DNA from: Rhynchosporium graminicola | Lineage: Eukaryota; Ascomycota; Leotiomycetes; Helotiales; Ploettnerulaceae | Assembly: GCA_900074885.1 (NCBI GenBank) | Contig: FJUW01000037.1 | Coordinates: 1 to 64,000, forward strand | DNA length: 64,000 nucleotides | Reading direction: 5' to 3' | Shown here: piece by piece, positions 60,729 through 64,000 of the stretch | Position numbering within the stretch: position 1 is the first letter of the stretch | Layout of the letters: every line of letters starts with the position of its first letter | Program-made: the position numbers and the translations under genes | The notes under the pieces: model-generated | Told to the model about the DNA's origin: nothing | Databases searched by the model: none | The model's input: the letters and a program-made list of their open reading frames with translations, nothing else

Positions 60729-62774
60729 ATGGTCAAGGGACGGATTCTTGTTATAGCTGGTTCAGATAGCTCCGGGGGAGCGTGAGTGTTCAAACCCCAC
60801 AAATAGAGTATATCCACCAACACTGACGATGTGGCGTGTATAGAGGTCTTGAAGCAGATCAAAAAGTTATCGCAGCTCACGGCTGCTATGCCATGACTGC
60901 TACTACGGCTCTTACTGCTCAAAACACGCTTGGGGTTGTCGGTATACATTACACTCCTCCAACCTTTGTTCGGAAATTAATTGATGCATGCATCACTGAT
61001 GTTGGCGTCGATGTCGTGAAAACTGGTATGGAACCTATGCTTTGGGATTGTTGTATGAAACGTTGAAGACTTTTCTGATACGGAAAGGTATGCTCGCTTC
61101 GGCGGAGACGATCAAAGTTGTTGCCGAAGCTCTTCGAGACCATCATGTGGTAACTACCATTATTGATCCCGTACGCAACCTTTGAAGCGCAACCCTTCCG
61201 AGGAGTAAACCTGACCAGGACAGGTCATGGTATCAACAAGTGGTCATCAATTGTTACCAGCTCAAGCCGTGAAAGATCTTCGAGAAAATCTTCTGCCGGT
61301 TGCAACAATTATCACTCCGAATGTCCCCGAGGCAATGCTGCTTCTATCGGACAGCGGAAGACCTGCCAACGAGCCCAAGAATGTTGAAGACTTGATAGAT
61401 ATTACCAAGCGTGTCCAATGTTTAGGTCCGAAATTTGTGCTTGTCAAAGGAGGTCATTTGCCTTTCAAGAAAGATGGTGCTGTTGCGGAAACCGATGCTG
61501 AGAAGGAACTCATGGTCGACATTCTGTATGGAGACGGAGTAGTGACCAAGATAGAAACGATGTATCGACCATCGAAGAACACGCACGGCACAGGGTGCTC
61601 TCTAGCATGTAAGTGTTCCCAGGATCCGGAGTGAGAGAAGAGTCTGATATCAGCAGCTGCCATTGCGTCCAATCTCGCAAATGGACTTCCTATGGTTCAG
61701 TCTGTGAAGCAAGCTTGTAGATATGTTGAAGCCGGCATCAAGACGGCGACAGATCTTGGCCAAGGAAATGGTCCTATCAATCATTTTCACTCGACTTACA
61801 CTTTACCATTTCCACCGTAAGCCTTATGCTCTAGGTCAATCCGATTGACTAACGTGCAATATAGTGGTCGCTTCATCGAGTACGTTCTCGAAAGAGAAGA
61901 TGTTCAATCCGCTTGGAAAGACCATACCCAGCATGCTTTTGTTTCCGGGCTTGCAGATGGCACTTTGCCAAGCGAATCCTTCAGGTACTACCTTATACAA
62001 GACTATCTATTTCTGGTTGGTTTCGGTACAACAATCTGAATATCTAACTTGATATCTAACATTCAAAGATACAATTCGCTCGAGCGAACTCCTTAGCGGC
62101 ATATAAGGCCAAAAATATGGCTGATATCGTAGCAGTAAGTCTTTGGTTGCGCTGAAAATCTTCCTTGCTGACATGCTTCAGGCTGCCAAGATTGTTGGGC
62201 ACATTCACCATGAAATGGGATTACACATAGCTTACTGCAAAGAGTTCGGAATAGAGATGGAAGAAATAGAAACAACGGAAGAAAGCCAGGGTAGGTATAT
62301 CGCATGTCACCCCAAAAAATGGCTAACGATTCGCAGCATGCACAGCCTACACTAGATATGTCCTCGATATCGGACAATCACAAGACTGGTTTGCTCTCCA
62401 GATAGCTTTAGCACCATGCTTGATTGGCTACGGAGAGATTGCCAAACGTCTCCACGCCGACCCGAAGACCAAACGTGATGGAAACGTCTACTGGAAATGG
62501 ATTGAAAATTATGTTACTGATGATTACGTGGAAGCTGTGACTGTTGGATCTGGTAAGTCTCGGAGAGGCAGATCGGGCTGGCTACGCTGACTGATTTTGA
62601 AGATTTGCTCGAAAGGAACGCGGTTCTGCAATCACCGCAGCGTATTGAGGATTTGATCAAGATCTTTATCCATGCAACCAAGGTTTGTTTCTTTCTCTCA
62701 TTCATCGGTGATCGTGAATCTGACTTTCGTAGATGGAGACGGGTTTCTGGGAGATGGGATGCGGACAAAAGTAG
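60729..62774 (+). CDS. THI20: HMP/HMP-P kinase fused to TenA (thiamine biosynthesis and salvage)
   Basis: A bifunctional enzyme: hydroxymethylpyrimidine (phosphate) kinase plus TenA-type aminopyrimidine hydrolase/thiaminase. Eleven exons: 60729-60781, 60844-61025, 61088-61170, 61224-61608, 61654-61816, 61865-62015, 62069-62134, 62182-62290, 62337-62552, 62603-62682, 62733-62774. All phases agree and give 509 aa. The kinase starts ILVIAGSDSSGGAG, with QNTLGVVGIH, IIDPVMVSTSGHQLL, ITPNVPEAMLLL and the NTHGTGCSLA anion-hole motif. The TenA half has HAFVSGLADGTLP, RYYLIQDYLFL, GHIHHEMGLH and APCLIGYGEIAKRL, and ends METGFWEMGCGQK. This is the most intron-rich gene in the window. Its introns hide it from frame-based searches. 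Confidence 0.95.
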
Positions 62775-63500
62775 CAGCAGAAGATCAATAAAAGAACCAA
62801 CCGTTGGATTTCATTGTCTTTGGACCATCGGGTGGACGTAATTAGGTTTTACAAGCGACTTGAAATGATTACTTGCGATACATTGTCAATTCGCCCGAAC
62901 AACGTTGAAGCTTAGCTACTGCATTCCCGGTAAACTATACATGCGATTCTGGACTTTACTCAGAGGATAAACTTCAAACTTGAAATCGCTTCACCAGATA
63001 ACGGAGTGTCTCAAGTTGTTGCGTTCCGTGAAGTCCAGTCTTTGCCAGATATTCCATTCTTAGATTGAAATGTCTCCTCATCTCCTTGCATACGCTCATA
63101 GTTCGAATGTGAACGCGTCGTCATGACTCGTCATGTCACTCTTATTGCCTTTCATCCTTCTGGAGGGGCGAGGAGGTGGAACGTCCATCGCTTATCTAAG
63201 CTAGCCACACGGAGCTTAGCGTGGACTTTTTCCACGAAAAAAAAAGGAAGTAGCGTAAATCAAATCTTCCTTCCCCTTCGCTACCTAATCTATCTTCCAA
63301 TTTTCTCATCATCAGCACCTCGCCTGCAAAACGTTCTCTCACCGACTTGAGAATCCATACACGCAGCATACAGTCGCGATCCTTGAACCACGACATCACA
63401 CACGTTTCTACACCCTCTCAAGCAGCAACTCAGCCTTCTCGTTTCGCGGTCGCAATCTCACAGCCCTGCCGCACAGTCTACTCTCTTTAAGTAGCGCATC
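62775..63500. promoter_or_regulatory. THI20 3' region and promoter/leader of the DBP2-like gene
   Basis: 726 bp with no gene. The last 250 bp before 63501 are rich in CT and CA (TCTACACCCTCTC, TCTACTCTCTTTAAG), as expected for a strongly expressed fungal gene leader. Confidence 0.5.
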
Positions 63501-64000
63501 ATGTCTTACGGAGGCGGCGGATATTCGTCAGGAGGAGGACGAGGAGGGTATGACCGAAATTCTTACAGCCGCGACAACTACTCCAATGGATACTCCAACA
63601 GGTATAAAAACCTCACGGGCTTGATTTGGTTGTGAAGTTCGGGCGATCCTGTACCCTTGCTTTGTGAAGCGACAAGGCTTCTGCTCACTTTTGAGCGCCG
63701 TCTTTCCCCTTCCATCGCGGGAGCAGGTAACCCGTTTCCTTTATTTGTTTCTCCTTCCAGAGTTCTGTGCTAACTTTTCATTTAGTGGAGGAGGTTATGG
63801 AGGGGGGGGTTACGGTGGAGGAAACTCCAACGGCTACCAAGGAGGAGGAGGGGGGGGATATTCTGGAGGGGGAGGCCAGGGAGGGGGCTATGGAGGAGGG
63901 GGACGTGGAGGCGACCAGATGTCAAATCTCGGGGCAGGATTGCAAAAGCAAAGCTGGGGTAAGATCAAACTGTCAAATCGTGGCAGATCAGGACTGACAT
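63501..64000 (+). CDS. DBP2: DEAD-box ATP-dependent RNA helicase, DBP2-type (5' part)
   Basis: Only the N-terminus is in the window. Exon 1 is 63501-63601 (MSYGGGGYSSGGGRGGYDRN). Exon 2 is 63786-63958 and stops at a GTAAGA donor, so the gene continues beyond 64000. Both exons encode a Gly-rich, RGG/YGG-type RNA-binding region. The end, RGGDQMSNLGAGLQKQSW, matches the segment that precedes the helicase core in fungal DBP2 (SNLGAGLxxxxW). DBP2 works in mRNP remodelling, nonsense-mediated decay and rRNA processing. The first intron is 184 bp; a long early intron is common in this family. No DEAD motif is present here, so another Gly-rich RNA-binding protein cannot be fully excluded. Confidence 0.83.

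Overview
This window comes from a filamentous ascomycete (Pezizomycotina; a leotiomycete-type fungus would fit, but I cannot fix the genus). Genes have short introns (mostly 43-70 bp, GT-AG, with CTAAC/CTGAC-like branch sites). The NADPH-oxidase regulator NoxR is present. The first 23.7 kb shows extreme repeat-induced point mutation (RIP): CA and TG dinucleotides are almost absent, CAA/CAG/TGG codons have become stops, and there is no long reading frame.

Region 1-23.8 kb is a nest of dead transposons. There are three copies of one Ty3/gypsy chromovirus: A (1-6294, minus, cut by the window edge), B (about 7120-10929, plus, 5' truncated) and C (12713-22261, minus, both LTRs). Copy A abuts the 3' end of a Ty1/copia element (6295 to about 7120). 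Copy C splits a Helitron Rep gene whose halves lie at 10930-12712 and 22262 to about 22700. A single N at 18627 joins two 1771-bp stretches that are nearly identical, most likely overlapping contig ends. A 57/58-bp tandem duplication marks the edge of the island.

Region 23.8-41.6 kb is ordinary gene space: mitochondrial ribosomal protein uL13m, the copper chaperone CCS1, noxR, a hemerythrin-domain protein, an MFS transporter and the TORC2 subunit Rictor/AVO3. The 5' end of AVO3 abuts a second RIP island (about 41.69-42.9 kb) followed by a 1.3-kb Tc1/mariner element with terminal inverted repeats (43039-44344).

Region 44.7-64 kb carries peroxisomal uricase, eIF3c, an unrecognised 137-aa protein, AAR2, RPS14, TYR1 (prephenate dehydrogenase), RPS16, the ESCRT-II subunit SNF8/VPS22, THI20 (HMP-P kinase-TenA fusion) and the start of a DBP2-type RNA helicase. 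Neighbours are mostly housekeeping genes with unrelated functions. Two ribosomal protein genes share short divergent promoters with TYR1 and SNF8.

I found no secondary-metabolite cluster and no clear new defence-like system. The most unusual material is the nested RIP island, an extra conserved region with antisense-readable frames inside the chromovirus, and several gene ends that are only found by following introns.
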